Positions 1 through 8,258 of a stretch of 36,470 nucleotides of DNA are shown here, piece by piece (position 1 is the first letter of the stretch; each line of letters opens with the position of its first letter). The stretch covers positions 1-36,470 of the forward strand of contig JAGLBD010000008.1 of the NCBI GenBank assembly GCA_018260425.1, given 5' to 3'. The translations under genes were made by a program, and so were the position numbers. The notes beneath the pieces are model-generated. The model worked only from the letters and a program-made list of their open reading frames with translations. It searched no databases and had not been told where the DNA came from. Source of the stretch: Pseudogulbenkiania sp. (GTDB lineage Bacteria; Pseudomonadota; Gammaproteobacteria; Burkholderiales; Chromobacteriaceae).

Positions 1-11
1 AGAGGTTTGCG

Positions 12-815
12 ATGTTGTCCATTTCCTTGTTTTTGACGCTTCTTGCATGCGGCGTTATCGCGGGTTTGCTGGCGGGTCTGCTGGGGGTTGGCGGTGGATT
101 GGTCATCGTTCCGGTCATCGCCGGTGTCTTGTCGGCTGCGGCCTTGGGGGGTGAGCATGTCCAGCATTTGGCGGTTGGCACTTCGCTGGCCGTCATGGTG
201 TTCACCAGTGCATCCAGCGTGCGCTCCCATCACCACAAAGGTGCCGTCGATTGGAGCATCGTGCGCCGCATGGCTCCGGCGATGGTGGCGGGAACGCTGG
301 TCGGTAGCGCGATGGCCAGCCGGGTGTCAGGAGCGTGGTTGAGCTGGTTCTTTGTGGTGTACGCCTACGCGGTGGCCGTGCAGATGTTGATTGGCCGGCA
401 ACCCCCGGCCGGGCGGGAGGTACCGGGGCCGGGCAGTTTGAGTGCGACTGGCGGTGCCATCGGTATGGTGTCCAGCTGGGTGGGCATCGGTGGCGGTTCG
501 ATGAGCGTCCCCTTCATGAGCTGGTGCAATGTGCCCATGCATCGCGCCATTGGCACCAGCGCAGCGCTGGGCTGGCCGATCGCGGTCTCCGGCGCCATCG
601 GCTATCTTGCCAGTGGCTGGCATGCGCCCGGACTGCCTTGGGGCAGTGTGGGATTTATTTATATGCCGGGTATGCTGGCGCTGATGGTGATGACAGTCGT
701 GTGTGCACCACTAGGCGCCCGCCTGGCGCACCGCCTGCCTGTGTCGAAGCTGAAAAAAGCCTTCGCACTCTTGATGGTGGTGATGGCGAGCGAAATGCTG
801 GTGCGGCTGATTTAA
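12..815 (+). CDS. TSUP (TauE/SafE) family membrane permease
   Basis: A 267-residue, very hydrophobic protein of the sulfite/sulfonate exporter (TSUP, TauE/SafE) family, whose members move small anions such as sulfite or sulfoacetate across the inner membrane. It has the family's two-fold repeat: a glycine-rich opening with GLLAGLLGVGGG around residues 19-30, and a second copy with MVSSWVGIGGGSMSVPF around residues 150-166. About eight membrane segments can be drawn. The length is typical. The ATG has AGAGGT at bases 1-6 as ribosome binding site, so the gene is complete although it begins at the window edge. It converges on the cupin gene. The substrate cannot be read from sequence; family assignment is firm. 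Confidence 0.9.
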   Translation: MLSISLFLTLLACGVIAGLLAGLLGVGGGLVIVPVIAGVLSAAALGGEHVQHLAVGTSLAVMVFTSASSVRSHHHKGAVDWSIVRRMAPAMVAGTLVGSAMASRVSGAWLSWFFVVYAYAVAVQMLIGRQPPAGREVPGPGSLSATGGAIGMVSSWVGIGGGSMSVPFMSWCNVPMHRAIGTSAALGWPIAVSGAIGYLASGWHAPGLPWGSVGFIYMPGMLALMVMTVVCAPLGARLAHRLPVSKLKKAFALLMVVMASEMLVRLI

Positions 816-831
816 CGGCGCGTTTCATGCC

Positions 832-1266
832 TCACGGTGCCGGCAGGCTGAGCGGGATGCCCTTGCTTCCTGCGTAAAATACGATCAGCTCGACCGGTTC
901 GGCACCGGTGGTGCCCCGGTGTGCTGCGCCGGTCAACTCGGGCAGGGCCTGGCCTTTGGTGATGGTGATAGATTCAGTCGAGTTCATCTTTTGTACGGTC
1001 AAGGTGCCGGACAGGACATAGGCGACATTGGGGATGGGATGGCTATGCCAGGGCAGGCTTGAGTGGGCGGGCAGGGTGATCTTGAGTAACGTGACTTCGG
1101 GCGGGGTCGCCGGATAATCGGCCAGTGGGCTGTTGTCCCATGCCTGGCTGGTTTTTAGTAGCGTTTCGGTGGTGATTCCGCGTGTAGGGGTGCCGGCTTC
1201 CTGTGCCGTGGCAAACATTGGCAGGCATGACACGGCAAGGGACAGCAATAGACCTGTTTGACGCAT
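832..1266 (-). CDS. Secreted cupin-domain protein
   Basis: A 144-residue protein with a signal peptide (MRQTGLLLSLAVSCLPMFATAQ, cleavage expected near residue 21) followed by one small cupin beta-barrel. The metal-binding cupin motif is visible as PWHSHPIPNVAYVLSG, with the two histidines and the later glutamate-poor turn of a compact cupin. It probably acts in the periplasm; the ligand or reaction is unknown. The start at 1266 is preferred over a longer frame from 1428 because it begins with a signal sequence and has GGAG seven bases upstream, and because the longer form would overlap the neighbouring gene. It may be co-transcribed with the two minus-strand genes upstream of it. Confidence 0.82.
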   Translation of the reverse strand: MRQTGLLLSLAVSCLPMFATAQEAGTPTRGITTETLLKTSQAWDNSPLADYPATPPEVTLLKITLPAHSSLPWHSHPIPNVAYVLSGTLTVQKMNSTESITITKGQALPELTGAAHRGTTGAEPVELIVFYAGSKGIPLSLPAP

Positions 1267-1369
1267 GACGTGCTCCGGTGAGTTTGGCAAGTGCCAACCG
1301 GAGTGTAATTGACCCGAAACGGCGGAGGGTGCGCCAGAGTAAAATTCAAGCCCTTCTGTCAGGGATGAG

Positions 1370-1403
1370 GGCTGGCGGTCGCGAGTGAGCCGGGCCGCCA
1401 GCC
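1370..1403 (-). terminator. Hairpin after the 184-residue gene, possible terminator
   Basis: A perfect nine-base inverted repeat (GGCTGGCGG at 1370-1378 and CCGCCAGCC at 1395-1403) lies just past the stop of the gene ending at 1413. There is no T-run on either strand directly after the stem, so it may be a transcript-end stabiliser rather than a true intrinsic terminator. Confidence 0.35.
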
Positions 1404-1412
1404 AGAACGGCA

Positions 1413-1967
1413 TCAGCCGTTTTGCCATTGGTCATCCGGTGCGGTGATGACGACGAGGGTGCCCGGTGGCAGTGCTTCGACCTCGATGGAATAGATTACG
1501 TTATTGTCCAGCAAGACATCGCTGCCGTCCTCGTTCTGGCCGTAAGAGGGGGCGTTACGGCCGTTGTTATTGATTTTGCGGCGTACCGGGGCATTGGGCA
1601 TGGTGTCATAGATGAAGCCATTGCAGGTGGCGTACATATGCTCCGGCAGCATTTGCCCTGCCTCAAAATGTCCCCAGACCCGGATCCCGCTGCCGGGGGA
1701 CGGCACCAATTCAAATTCCTTGCAAACCAGCATCAGGATGGCATCGATCTGGGTGGGGCGATCGGCGATGTTTGCCGTTGCCGTGATTTCCACGTCGCTG
1801 ACCCGGATGAGATCGTTGGGCTCGTCGAGCAGTCCCAGCAGGCGATTGCCCAAGGAACAGTAGCGGCGGTTGACGTCGGTAATCTGCAAGGGCTCGCCCG
1901 ACAGGACAAAAACATGGCAGGCCATTTCGTAGTAATCGTTATTTCCGGTGAAGTGCTGTCTTGGCAT
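1413..1967 (-). CDS. Unrecognised 184-residue protein
   Basis: I do not recognise this protein. It has 184 residues, no signal peptide and no membrane segment, and looks like a soluble, mixed alpha/beta or mostly beta protein. It has three N-terminal-half cysteines (positions about 17, 37 and 82) and another in YATCNGFIYD. The middle has an asparagine-rich stretch, KINNNGRNAPSYGQNEDG, probably an exposed loop. The C-terminal part (VIYSIEVEALPPGTLVVITAPD) reads as a beta-rich end. Start at 1967: GGGGA lies upstream at usable distance, and the downstream stop is close to the cupin gene's leader. Coding support is the uninterrupted frame, its sensible composition and the RBS; function is unknown. 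Confidence 0.62.
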   Translation of the reverse strand: MPRQHFTGNNDYYEMACHVFVLSGEPLQITDVNRRYCSLGNRLLGLLDEPNDLIRVSDVEITATANIADRPTQIDAILMLVCKEFELVPSPGSGIRVWGHFEAGQMLPEHMYATCNGFIYDTMPNAPVRRKINNNGRNAPSYGQNEDGSDVLLDNNVIYSIEVEALPPGTLVVITAPDDQWQNG

Positions 1968-2078
1968 GATAGTCCCCGTGTTGCGGTGAGCCGAAGGCGA
2001 AATGCGCTCCGGTATGGGGGAGGACGCGGGGGATGCCGAAGTGTGATGCGGGCGGACTGAGGGTACAGGTGAAGTCGA

Positions 2079-2095
2079 GGGGGAGGGGCTCCCCC
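2079..2095 (-). terminator. G/C hairpin past the flavoenzyme gene
   Basis: GGGGGAG (2079-2085) and CTCCCCC (2089-2095) form a seven-base-pair stem with a three-base loop, 18 bases past the stop of the minus-strand gene ending at 2114. No T-run follows on that strand, so termination is only a possibility. Confidence 0.3.
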
Positions 2096-2113
2096 CTTGC
2101 TCTGGTAGCCGGT

Positions 2114-3142
2114 TTACAGTTGCGCGAGTGATTCGCGTGTGGCGGCGGCTTCGTGCATGATGCGCTCGAACAGTTCCGCTACGGAGGGAGTGTCATCGAT
2201 CAACCCTTGAACCTGACCGATCAGCTGTACGCCTTTTTCATGGTTGCCATCCTGAATGGCCAGGCGGATTTGTTCGGTGGCGGCGCCGAACTGGGCGAGC
2301 TGGCGGATCTGTTGGGGTGCTTTCACCAGACCACCGAGGACCTGTAGTGCCGACACCTTCATGGCACGGGCGTTCTGCATGGCCTTGACGCCGGCGCGGA
2401 TCAGCCCCAGCGGCTTGCGGGTGACCTGCTTTGCCATCGGGGTGGTCATGACGCGACAGGGCAGGCCATCGAAATTGGCCGAGTAAATCGTGTCCTGAAC
2501 GGTCTTCTTGCGGATCAGGTCCTTGGTGCGGTCATGTACCGGGCTTTCCCGGGTCGAGGCGAGGCGGGTACCCATCGCTACCGCGTCGGCCCCCAGCGCC
2601 AGCGCGGCCAACAGTCCCTGGCCGGTGCCGAAGCCGCCGGCCGCCAGAATGGGCAGGTCGGTGATCTTGCGAATGGCGGGGATCAGTACCAGCGAGGTGA
2701 CATTGCCGCCATGTGCGGCGGCTTCGTGTCCGGTGACCAGCAAGCCGTCCACGCCGCTGGCGGCCGCCGACGCGGCATGCTTTTCCGTGGTGACGGTGGC
2801 AATGACCTTGCCGCCATAGGCATGGGCGCGTTTGACGATCCAGTCGCCCTTGCCGAGTGAAAAGTTGATGACCGGCACCTGTTCGTCCAGTGCGACTTCA
2901 CAGTTTTCCCGGGCACCGGGCATCATGAGTGTGCAGCCGATGCCGAATGGCTTGTCGGTCAATTCGCGGATGCGCCGGATGGCGCGACGTGTCGCTGCCG
3001 CGTCCAGTGGGCCGGTGGCGAGGATGCCCAATCCGCCGGCGTTGGCAACGGCAGCAACCAGTTCGGGGGTGGCGATCCAGCTCATGCCGGGGCATGCCAG
3101 CGGTTTCTCGACGCCAAAGGCGCGGGTGAAGCGAGTCTGCAT
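2114..3142 (-). CDS. Nitronate monooxygenase / NAD(P)H-dependent flavin oxidoreductase family
   Basis: A 342-residue TIM-barrel FMN protein of the 2-nitropropane dioxygenase-like family. Members oxidise alkyl nitronates or reduce quinones/enoyl groups with NAD(P)H. The family landmarks are visible: an N-terminal substrate-entry segment ending PGMSWIATPELVAAVANAGG, then GLLVTGHEAAAHGG (phosphate-side glycine loop with the conserved HEAGGH-like signature here as HEAAAHGG), and the FMN phosphate loop ILAAGGFGTGQGLLAALALG followed by AVAMGTRLAST. The C-terminal helices are of usual length. The start at 3142 has only a weak upstream GGAA. Divergent from the rpsB region, with 75 bases between. The exact substrate is not predictable. 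Confidence 0.85.
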   Translation of the reverse strand: MQTRFTRAFGVEKPLACPGMSWIATPELVAAVANAGGLGILATGPLDAAATRRAIRRIRELTDKPFGIGCTLMMPGARENCEVALDEQVPVINFSLGKGDWIVKRAHAYGGKVIATVTTEKHAASAAASGVDGLLVTGHEAAAHGGNVTSLVLIPAIRKITDLPILAAGGFGTGQGLLAALALGADAVAMGTRLASTRESPVHDRTKDLIRKKTVQDTIYSANFDGLPCRVMTTPMAKQVTRKPLGLIRAGVKAMQNARAMKVSALQVLGGLVKAPQQIRQLAQFGAATEQIRLAIQDGNHEKGVQLIGQVQGLIDDTPSVAELFERIMHEAAATRESLAQL

Positions 3143-3217
3143 GGGTTCGTTCCGGTGGGGTGATTATGCTATTCTCAATGCATTTCCCGATAATTTCAAA
3201 CGGTTGTTTGATTTTTT

Positions 3218-3406
3218 ATGTATCTGATCCTGATTGGCTGGTTATATGTGGTGTTGATGATGGCCGTGGCGCAAAGCTCGGTCGTCAAAGGGCTGTCGGT
3301 CGCCTTTTTTCTGGGATTTCTGCCGTCATTGCTGTTTTTGCGTGTGTTGCGGCGCAAGTTGGCGAAGCGACGGGAAATCATGGAAGAGAAGCGTCGCGAG
3401 GCTTGA
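3218..3406 (+). CDS. Small two-segment membrane protein upstream of rpsB
   Basis: A 62-residue hypothetical protein with a first hydrophobic segment (about residues 2-17), a short polar turn (AQSSVVKG) and a second segment (about 26-43), followed by a strongly basic/acidic tail (RRKLAKRREIMEEKRREA) that would face the cytoplasm. Its stop falls inside the -35 region of the rpsB promoter. The ATG has no clear Shine-Dalgarno sequence, only T-rich DNA upstream, which lowers confidence; the positive-inside pattern and clean membrane segments argue that it is real. No function is proposed. Confidence 0.55.
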   Translation: MYLILIGWLYVVLMMAVAQSSVVKGLSVAFFLGFLPSLLFLRVLRRKLAKRREIMEEKRREA

Positions 3407-3432
3407 GAATTCTTGCGCGTGAATGCTATAAT
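3403..3432 (+). promoter_or_regulatory. Strong sigma-70 promoter for rpsB-tsf
   Basis: TTGAGA at 3403-3408 and a perfect TATAAT at 3427-3432 are separated by 18 bases, and TGC directly before the -10 makes it an extended -10 element. Transcription should start near 3439, leaving a leader of about 105 bases. The -35 overlaps the stop region of the small upstream ORF. Confidence 0.8.
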
Positions 3433-3440
3433 CTCGCGTT

Positions 3441-3537
3441 TCCTGCCGTTTTGGCGGGAATAATTACGCACATCCGCACTAAAGGGTGCCGGTTTTACCG
3501 GTTGTCTATGCGGATGGAGGCCTAACCCTTTAAGGAG
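3441..3537 (+). promoter_or_regulatory. Structured rpsB leader, probable S2 autoregulatory site
   Basis: The leader holds a hairpin TCCTGCC/GGCGGGA (3441-3447 with 3453-3459, loop GTTTT). It then holds a perfect eight-pair outer stem CATCCGCA/TGCGGATG (3471-3478 with 3509-3516) enclosing CCGGT/ACCGG (3489-3493 with 3497-3501). A further pairing, TAAAGGGT (3480-3487) with ACCCTTTA (3525-3532), would close an H-type pseudoknot ending on the first base of the Shine-Dalgarno AAGGAG (3532-3537). S2 is known to repress rpsB-tsf in E. coli through the 5' leader; that this RNA does the same here is inferred from position and structure. Confidence 0.65.
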
Positions 3538-3544
3538 TTTTTGC

Positions 3545-4273
3545 ATGACCACCAACGTTACCATGCGTCAGATGCTGGAAGCCGGCGTTCACTTCGGCCA
3601 CCAGACCCGTTTCTGGAACCCGAAAATGGCTCAGTACATCTTCGGCAGCCGCAACAAGATTCACATCATCAACCTGGAAAAGACTCTGCCGCTGTTCATC
3701 GGCGCCCAGGAATATGTGCGTCGTCTGGCCGCCAACAAGGGTACTGTCCTGTTCGTGGGCACCAAGCGTCAGGCTCGTGAGATCGTACGTGAAGAAGCCG
3801 CTCGTGCCGGCATGCCGTTCGTAGACCACCGCTGGCTCGGTGGCATGCTGACCAACTACAAGACCGTGAAGCAGTCCATCAAGCGTCTTGAAGAAAAGCG
3901 TGCCATTCTGGAAACCGCCGGCGAAACCGGTTACAACAAAAAGGAAATGCTGGACTTCGAACGTGAAGTCGAGAAGCTCGAGCGTTCCCTGGGCGGTATC
4001 AAGGACATGAAGGGCCTGCCGGACGCTATCTTCGTTATCGACACCGGCTACCAGAAAGGTACCATCGTCGAAGCCAAGAAACTGGGTATCCCGGTTATCG
4101 GTGTTGTTGATACCAACAACAACCCGGACGGCATTGACTACGTAATCCCGGGCAACGACGACTCCAGCCGTGCCATCCGTCTGTACGCACGCGGCATCGC
4201 CGATGCAGTACTGGAAGGCCGTGCTCAGTCCATCCAGGAAATCGTTGCTGCCGAGGCGGCTCAAGCCGAATAA
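3545..4273 (+). CDS. rpsB: 30S ribosomal protein S2
   Basis: A 242-residue S2 protein, the family's normal length. S2 binds 16S rRNA at the head-body junction of the small subunit and is needed for S1 attachment. The N-terminal signature [22 protein letters not shown] is intact, as are the central coiled-coil hairpin ([20 protein letters not shown] region) and the [22 protein letters not shown] segment with [23 protein letters not shown]. The start has AAGGAG seven bases upstream. It is the first gene of the cluster, read from its own strong promoter and separated from tsf by a terminator-like hairpin, as expected for a gene made in excess over EF-Ts. Confidence 0.98.
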   Translation: MTTNVTMRQMLEAGVHFGHQTRFWNPKMAQYIFGSRNKIHIINLEKTLPLFIGAQEYVRRLAANKGTVLFVGTKRQAREIVREEAARAGMPFVDHRWLGGMLTNYKTVKQSIKRLEEKRAILETAGETGYNKKEMLDFEREVEKLERSLGGIKDMKGLPDAIFVIDTGYQKGTIVEAKKLGIPVIGVVDTNNNPDGIDYVIPGNDDSSRAIRLYARGIADAVLEGRAQSIQEIVAAEAAQAE

Positions 4274-4283
4274 GCAGTTTCCG

Positions 4284-4308
4284 AAAGGGGGCGAAAGCCC
4301 CTTTTTTT
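4284..4308 (+). terminator. Intrinsic terminator/attenuator between rpsB and tsf
   Basis: A nine-pair stem (4284-4292 with 4297-4305) is capped by a GAAA tetraloop of the GNRA type and runs into seven T residues (4302-4308). It lies 10 bases after the rpsB stop and 45 before tsf. Partial read-through would set the S2 to EF-Ts ratio. Confidence 0.88.
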
Positions 4309-4352
4309 GGACCTGTCTTTTACGTACACGGAATATTTAAGGAGTCACAAGC

Positions 4353-5225
4353 ATGGCGGAAATTACCGCAAAAATGGTTGCCGACCTGCGCGCAGCGACC
4401 GGTCTGGGCATGATGGAATGCAAGAAGGCACTGGTTGAGGCCGAAGGCGATGCTGGTCGCGCCGAAGAAATCCTGCGCATCAAGTCCGGCGCCAAAGCGT
4501 CCAAGCTGGCTGGCCGTACTGCCGCTGAAGGCGTTATCGCTACCTTCACCGCCGCCGGTGTTGGCGCGATGGTTGAAGTGAACTGCGAAACCGACTTCGT
4601 TGCCAAGGACGAAACCTTCCTGGCGTTCGCCAAGGCTGCTGCAGAAGCCGTCGCCAAGGCCAACCCGGCTGATGTTGATGCCCTGGGTGCCGTTGTTGAT
4701 GCTTCCGGCGTGACCGTCGAAGAAATCCGCAAGGCCGCCATCGCCAAGCTGGGCGAAAACATGAGCATTCGCCGCTTCGTTCGCTACGCGACCGAAGGCG
4801 CCATCGCGACTTACCTGCACGGCAGCAAGATCGGCGTTATCGTCGACTTCACCGGCGGTGAAGAGCAGCTGGGCCGCGACATCGCCATGCATGTTGCCGC
4901 GTCCAAGCCGATCTGTGTTTCCAAAGAGCAGGTTCCGGCCGAGACTCTGGAAACCGAACGTCGCATTTACACCGAACAGGCTGCCCAAAGCGGCAAGCCG
5001 GCCGATATCGTTGCCAAGATGGTTGAAGGCCGTGTGACCAAGTACCTGGCAGAAGTTACCCTGCTGGGTCAGCCGTTCGTCAAGAATCCGGACGTGACCG
5101 TTGAAAAGCTGCTGGCCGAGAAAAAAGCTTCGGTCAACGCTTTCGCCATGTTCGTGGTCGGCGAAGGTATCGAGAAGAAGGTGGTGGATTTCGCCGCCGA
5201 GGTGGCTGCTGCCGCCAAGATCTGA
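4353..5225 (+). CDS. tsf: Translation elongation factor Ts
   Basis: A 290-residue EF-Ts, the guanine-nucleotide exchange factor that regenerates EF-Tu-GTP. The N-terminal UBA-like domain ([27 protein letters not shown]) and the signature [14 protein letters not shown] (with the TDF residues that insert into EF-Tu) are intact. The C-terminal dimerisation part includes the coiled coil and [19 protein letters not shown] lies eight bases before the ATG. It is second in the cluster, behind the rpsB attenuator and followed by a near-perfect palindromic terminator. Confidence 0.98.
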   Translation: MAEITAKMVADLRAATGLGMMECKKALVEAEGDAGRAEEILRIKSGAKASKLAGRTAAEGVIATFTAAGVGAMVEVNCETDFVAKDETFLAFAKAAAEAVAKANPADVDALGAVVDASGVTVEEIRKAAIAKLGENMSIRRFVRYATEGAIATYLHGSKIGVIVDFTGGEEQLGRDIAMHVAASKPICVSKEQVPAETLETERRIYTEQAAQSGKPADIVAKMVEGRVTKYLAEVTLLGQPFVKNPDVTVEKLLAEKKASVNAFAMFVVGEGIEKKVVDFAAEVAAAAKI

Positions 5226-5249
5226 GTCTGAGACGACCTGATCCGAATG

Positions 5250-5278
5250 ACGGCACCCTGCATGCAGGGTGCCGTTTT
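5250..5278 (+). terminator. Palindromic terminator after tsf
   Basis: A perfect 26-base palindrome (5250-5262 with 5263-5275, reading ACGGCACCCTGCA on each strand) followed by TTTT to 5278, 24 bases after the tsf stop. As RNA it can form an 11-pair stem with a GCAT loop. A separate pyrH promoter or substantial read-through is needed downstream. Confidence 0.85.
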
Positions 5279-5316
5279 GCAAACTGAATGACCGTAAAAC
5301 GCCAACCGAGGTTACT

Positions 5317-6036
5317 ATGAGCCAAGTCCCAGCCTACAAACGCATCCTTCTCAAGCTTTCCGGCGAAGCCCTGATGGGTGATGACAGCTATGGAATCAAC
5401 CGGCAAACCATCGAACAGATCGTGGCCCAGATCAAGGAAGTGGTCGATCTTGGCATTCAGGTTGGCATCGTTGTCGGCGGCGGGAATATTTTTCGCGGCG
5501 TGGCTCCGGCTGCGGCGGGGATGGACCGTGCGACGGCAGACTATATGGGCATGATGGCGACGGTAATGAACGCCCTGGCCCTCAAGGATGCGATGACCCG
5601 GGTGGGTTTGATTGCCCGTGTGCAATCCGCGCTGACCATGCAGCAAATCGCCGAGCCGTATGTGCGCGGCAAGGCCATGCAGTATCTGGAAGAAGGCAAG
5701 GTGGTGATTTTTGCAGCCGGCACCGGCAACCCGTTCTTCACCACGGATACCGCCGCTTCCCTGCGTGGCATGGAAATGAATGTTGATATCATGCTGAAGG
5801 CCACCAAGGTCGATGGCGTGTATACTGATGACCCGAAGAAAAATCCGGATGCAGTGCGTTACCAGACCCTGACTTTCGATGAAGCCATCTCGCGCAACCT
5901 GAAGGTGATGGACGCTACCGCCTTTGCGCTGTGTCGTGACCAGAAGCTGAATATCAAGGTGTTCAGCATCTTCAAGAATGGCGCGCTGAAGCGTGTCGTA
6001 CTTGGCGAAGACGAAGGCACGCTGGTACACTGCTGA
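5317..6036 (+). CDS. pyrH: UMP kinase
   Basis: A 239-residue hexameric bacterial UMP kinase of the amino-acid kinase family, converting UMP to UDP with ATP in pyrimidine nucleotide synthesis. The family motifs are visible: [12 protein letters not shown] (phosphate loop) near the N-terminus, [25 protein letters not shown] in the middle and [16 protein letters not shown] toward the C-terminal lobe. The start at 5317 gives the usual [10 protein letters not shown] beginning and has GAGG five bases upstream; an in-frame start at 5269 would lie inside the tsf terminator. It stands between two terminator hairpins, so it may be transcribed partly on its own. Confidence 0.97.
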   Translation: MSQVPAYKRILLKLSGEALMGDDSYGINRQTIEQIVAQIKEVVDLGIQVGIVVGGGNIFRGVAPAAAGMDRATADYMGMMATVMNALALKDAMTRVGLIARVQSALTMQQIAEPYVRGKAMQYLEEGKVVIFAAGTGNPFFTTDTAASLRGMEMNVDIMLKATKVDGVYTDDPKKNPDAVRYQTLTFDEAISRNLKVMDATAFALCRDQKLNIKVFSIFKNGALKRVVLGEDEGTLVHC

Positions 6037-6051
6037 TCTTGAATTAACTAC

Positions 6052-6091
6052 AGGCGGAACCGGCGTTCGGCGCCGCTTCCGCCTTGTTTTT
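6052..6091 (+). terminator. Intrinsic terminator between pyrH and frr
   Basis: A long hairpin with AGGCGGAA/TTCCGCCT (6052-6059 with 6077-6084), one C-C mismatch and an inner CGGCG/CGCCG stem (6061-6065 with 6071-6075), followed by TGTTTTT (6085-6091). It ends 22 bases before the frr start. Confidence 0.88.
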
Positions 6092-6113
6092 CCCAGTTTG
6101 AAGTGGAGTGAAC

Positions 6114-6671
6114 ATGATTAGCGAAGTCAAAAAATCGGCCGAACACAAAATGCTGAAAACCCTGGAAACGTTCAAGACCGACCTTGCGAAGGTTCGTACC
6201 GGACGTGCTCATACCGGCTTGCTCGATCATGTCATGGTCGACTACTACGGTAGTGATGTTCCGGTGAACCAGGTGGCCAACGTAACGCTGATCGATGCCC
6301 GTACCATTGGTGTACAGCCGTGGGAAAAGCCGATGGTGGTCAAGGTGGAAAAAGCCATTCGTGATTCCGATCTGGGGCTGAATCCGTCCTCCATGGGCGA
6401 ATTGATCCGCGTGCCGATGCCGATGCTGACCGAAGAGCGTCGCAAGGACCTGATCAAAGTGGTACGCACCGAGGCCGAAGGTGCCCGCGTCGCTGTACGA
6501 AATGTCCGTCGCGATGCCAATAACGATTTCAAGAACCTGCTGAAAGACAAGTCCATCACTGAAGACGACGAACGTCGTGGTCAGGACGACATCCAGAAAC
6601 TGACCGACAAGTATATCGCCGAGATCGACAAGGCGCTGCAAGTCAAGGAAACCGAGCTGTTGTCGGTATAA
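6114..6671 (+). CDS. frr: Ribosome recycling factor
   Basis: A 185-residue ribosome recycling factor, which with EF-G splits the post-termination ribosome. The length is exactly that of the family. The three-helix-bundle arms are recognisable in the N-terminal [17 protein letters not shown] and in the C-terminal [33 protein letters not shown] segments, and the hinge and domain II in [16 protein letters not shown]. The ATG at 6114 ([10 protein letters not shown]) is preferred to the in-frame GTG two codons earlier because GGAG at 6105-6108 is well placed for it. It is followed by uppS after only 10 bases. Confidence 0.97.
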   Translation: MISEVKKSAEHKMLKTLETFKTDLAKVRTGRAHTGLLDHVMVDYYGSDVPVNQVANVTLIDARTIGVQPWEKPMVVKVEKAIRDSDLGLNPSSMGELIRVPMPMLTEERRKDLIKVVRTEAEGARVAVRNVRRDANNDFKNLLKDKSITEDDERRGQDDIQKLTDKYIAEIDKALQVKETELLSV

Positions 6672-6681
6672 GGGGTCGCTC

Positions 6682-7431
6682 TTGTTTGGCAGTTCTACTC
6701 AGGTCGTGCCTGACGTGCGACCGGTGCCGCGCCATATTGCCATCATCATGGATGGCAACGGGCGCTGGGCCAAAAAACGGCTGTTGCCCCGTGTTGCCGG
6801 TCACAAGCGCGGCTTGGATGCTGTTCGTGACGTGATTGGTGCGTGTCGGCGACTGGGGGTCGAGCATTTGACCCTGTTCGCCTTCTCCACTGAAAACTGG
6901 CGCCGCCCCGAAGAAGAGGTCTCCTTCTTGATGGATCTCTTCCTGCGGGCGCTGGAACACGAGGTCGAGCGACTCAACAGCAATAATATCCGCCTGCGGG
7001 TTATCGGCAGTCGCCAGCGTTTCGGTGCAGATCTTGCTGCCCGCATTGCCGAGGCAGAACGCAAGACTGCCGCCAATGATGGCCTGACGCTGACCATTGC
7101 GGCGGACTATGGTGGTCGCTGGGATATCTTGCAGGGCGTCAATGCGCTGATCGCCGAAGGGGTGACCGAAGTGACCGAGCAAGCCTTGTGCGAAAAGCTG
7201 TCGATGCACTATGCGCCGGAGCCGGATCTCTTCATTCGCACCGGTGGCGAACAGCGCATCAGCAACTTCCTGCTGTGGCAATTGGCCTACGCCGAACTGT
7301 TTTTTACGGATCAGCTGTGGCCTGACTTCGATGGCAAAGCCCTGGAAGATGCCGTTGCCTCCTATCAACGTCGTGAACGCCGTTTCGGCCGGACCAGCGA
7401 ACAACTTCCCGAGGCCCTGCGCCGGGACTGA
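6682..7431 (+). CDS. uppS: Undecaprenyl diphosphate synthase (TTG start)
   Basis: A 249-residue cis-prenyltransferase that adds eight isopentenyl units to farnesyl diphosphate, giving the C55 carrier for peptidoglycan and O-antigen. The catalytic aspartate is in [16 protein letters not shown]; also visible are [29 protein letters not shown] and the C-terminal metal-binding [27 protein letters not shown]. The start must be the TTG at 6682: AAGGGG is six bases upstream, and the first in-frame ATG would remove the N-terminal part up to the active site. It is three bases from cdsA, clearly one transcript. Confidence 0.96.
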   Translation: MFGSSTQVVPDVRPVPRHIAIIMDGNGRWAKKRLLPRVAGHKRGLDAVRDVIGACRRLGVEHLTLFAFSTENWRRPEEEVSFLMDLFLRALEHEVERLNSNNIRLRVIGSRQRFGADLAARIAEAERKTAANDGLTLTIAADYGGRWDILQGVNALIAEGVTEVTEQALCEKLSMHYAPEPDLFIRTGGEQRISNFLLWQLAYAELFFTDQLWPDFDGKALEDAVASYQRRERRFGRTSEQLPEALRRD

Positions 7432-7434
7432 CCC

Positions 7435-8241
7435 ATGCTCAAGACCCGTATTATTACTGCGTTGTGCCTGCTGCCGCTGATGTTGGTGGCGTTGTTCGTG
7501 TTCGGCCCCGGACTGTGGGCGGCATTTTCCATGCTGGTGACCGGACTGGCTCTGTGGGAGTTCTCCCGCATGGTCGGTATGTCGCGACGGGTGATGGCGC
7601 CGTATCTCGGTGTGGCCGCTGCGCTTGCGACACTGGCCTTTCTGACAGAATGGCACATGCCGCCGGTGCTGCACGTGGTGGCGCTGCTGTTCTGGTTGGC
7701 GGTGGTGCCGATGTGGCTGGCCCGGCGCTGGGTGGTTCGCGACGGCTGGCTCGCGCGTGCGCTGGGCTATGTGCTGATGTTTCCGGCCTGGTTTGCCCTG
7801 GTCGAATGGCGTCCCGAACCGGTAGCGAGTCAGGCGTTCGCCCTGCTGGCGGTGATGGGCCTGGTGTGGGTGGCGGATGTCGCGGCGTATTTTGCCGGGC
7901 GGACCTTCGGTCGTCACAAACTGGCTCCCGCCATCAGTCCCGGGAAAAGCTGGGAGGGCGTGTGGGGCGGCCTGGTTGGCGTGATACTCTACAGTTTCGT
8001 TGTGGTGCGCATGGGCTGGATAGCCTTGCCGGCTCCCGAGTGGGCGGTCATGTTGATGGCCGTGATACTGGCCGCCGTCAGCGTAACCGGTGACTTGCTG
8101 GAATCCTGGTTCAAGCGCAGCGCAGGAATGAAAGATAGCAGCGGTCTTCTGCCCGGGCACGGCGGAGTGTACGACCGGATCGACAGTCTGATTGCCGTCC
8201 TTGCCGTCAGCAATGCACTGAAAGCATTGGGCGGACTGTAA
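7435..8241 (+). CDS. cdsA: Phosphatidate cytidylyltransferase
   Basis: A 268-residue integral membrane enzyme making CDP-diacylglycerol from phosphatidate and CTP, the branch point of phospholipid synthesis. About eight membrane segments are predicted. The C-terminal family signature is complete: [21 protein letters not shown] followed by VYDRIDSL. The metal-binding [18 protein letters not shown] with SPGKSWEG is also clear. It is translationally close to uppS (three bases apart) and 17 bases before dxr. Confidence 0.96.
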   Translation: MLKTRIITALCLLPLMLVALFVFGPGLWAAFSMLVTGLALWEFSRMVGMSRRVMAPYLGVAAALATLAFLTEWHMPPVLHVVALLFWLAVVPMWLARRWVVRDGWLARALGYVLMFPAWFALVEWRPEPVASQAFALLAVMGLVWVADVAAYFAGRTFGRHKLAPAISPGKSWEGVWGGLVGVILYSFVVVRMGWIALPAPEWAVMLMAVILAAVSVTGDLLESWFKRSAGMKDSSGLLPGHGGVYDRIDSLIAVLAVSNALKALGGL

Positions 8242-8258
8242 CTTCAAGAAACGAGCGG

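Noticed and set aside
1422-2060. A 212-codon plus-strand frame opposite the unrecognised 184-residue gene
   Set aside because: Considered because the gene opposite is also unknown. The minus frame has the ribosome site, fits between its minus-strand neighbours and has normal protein composition; the plus frame ends in low-complexity Arg/Gly-rich sequence.
3413-3432. TTGCGC at 3413-3418 as -35 for the rpsB promoter
   Set aside because: Only eight bases separate it from TATAAT; TTGAGA at 3403-3408 with an 18-base spacer is the workable choice.
4320-5282. A 320-codon minus-strand frame opposite tsf
   Set aside because: It is antisense to EF-Ts and runs through the tsf terminator palindrome.
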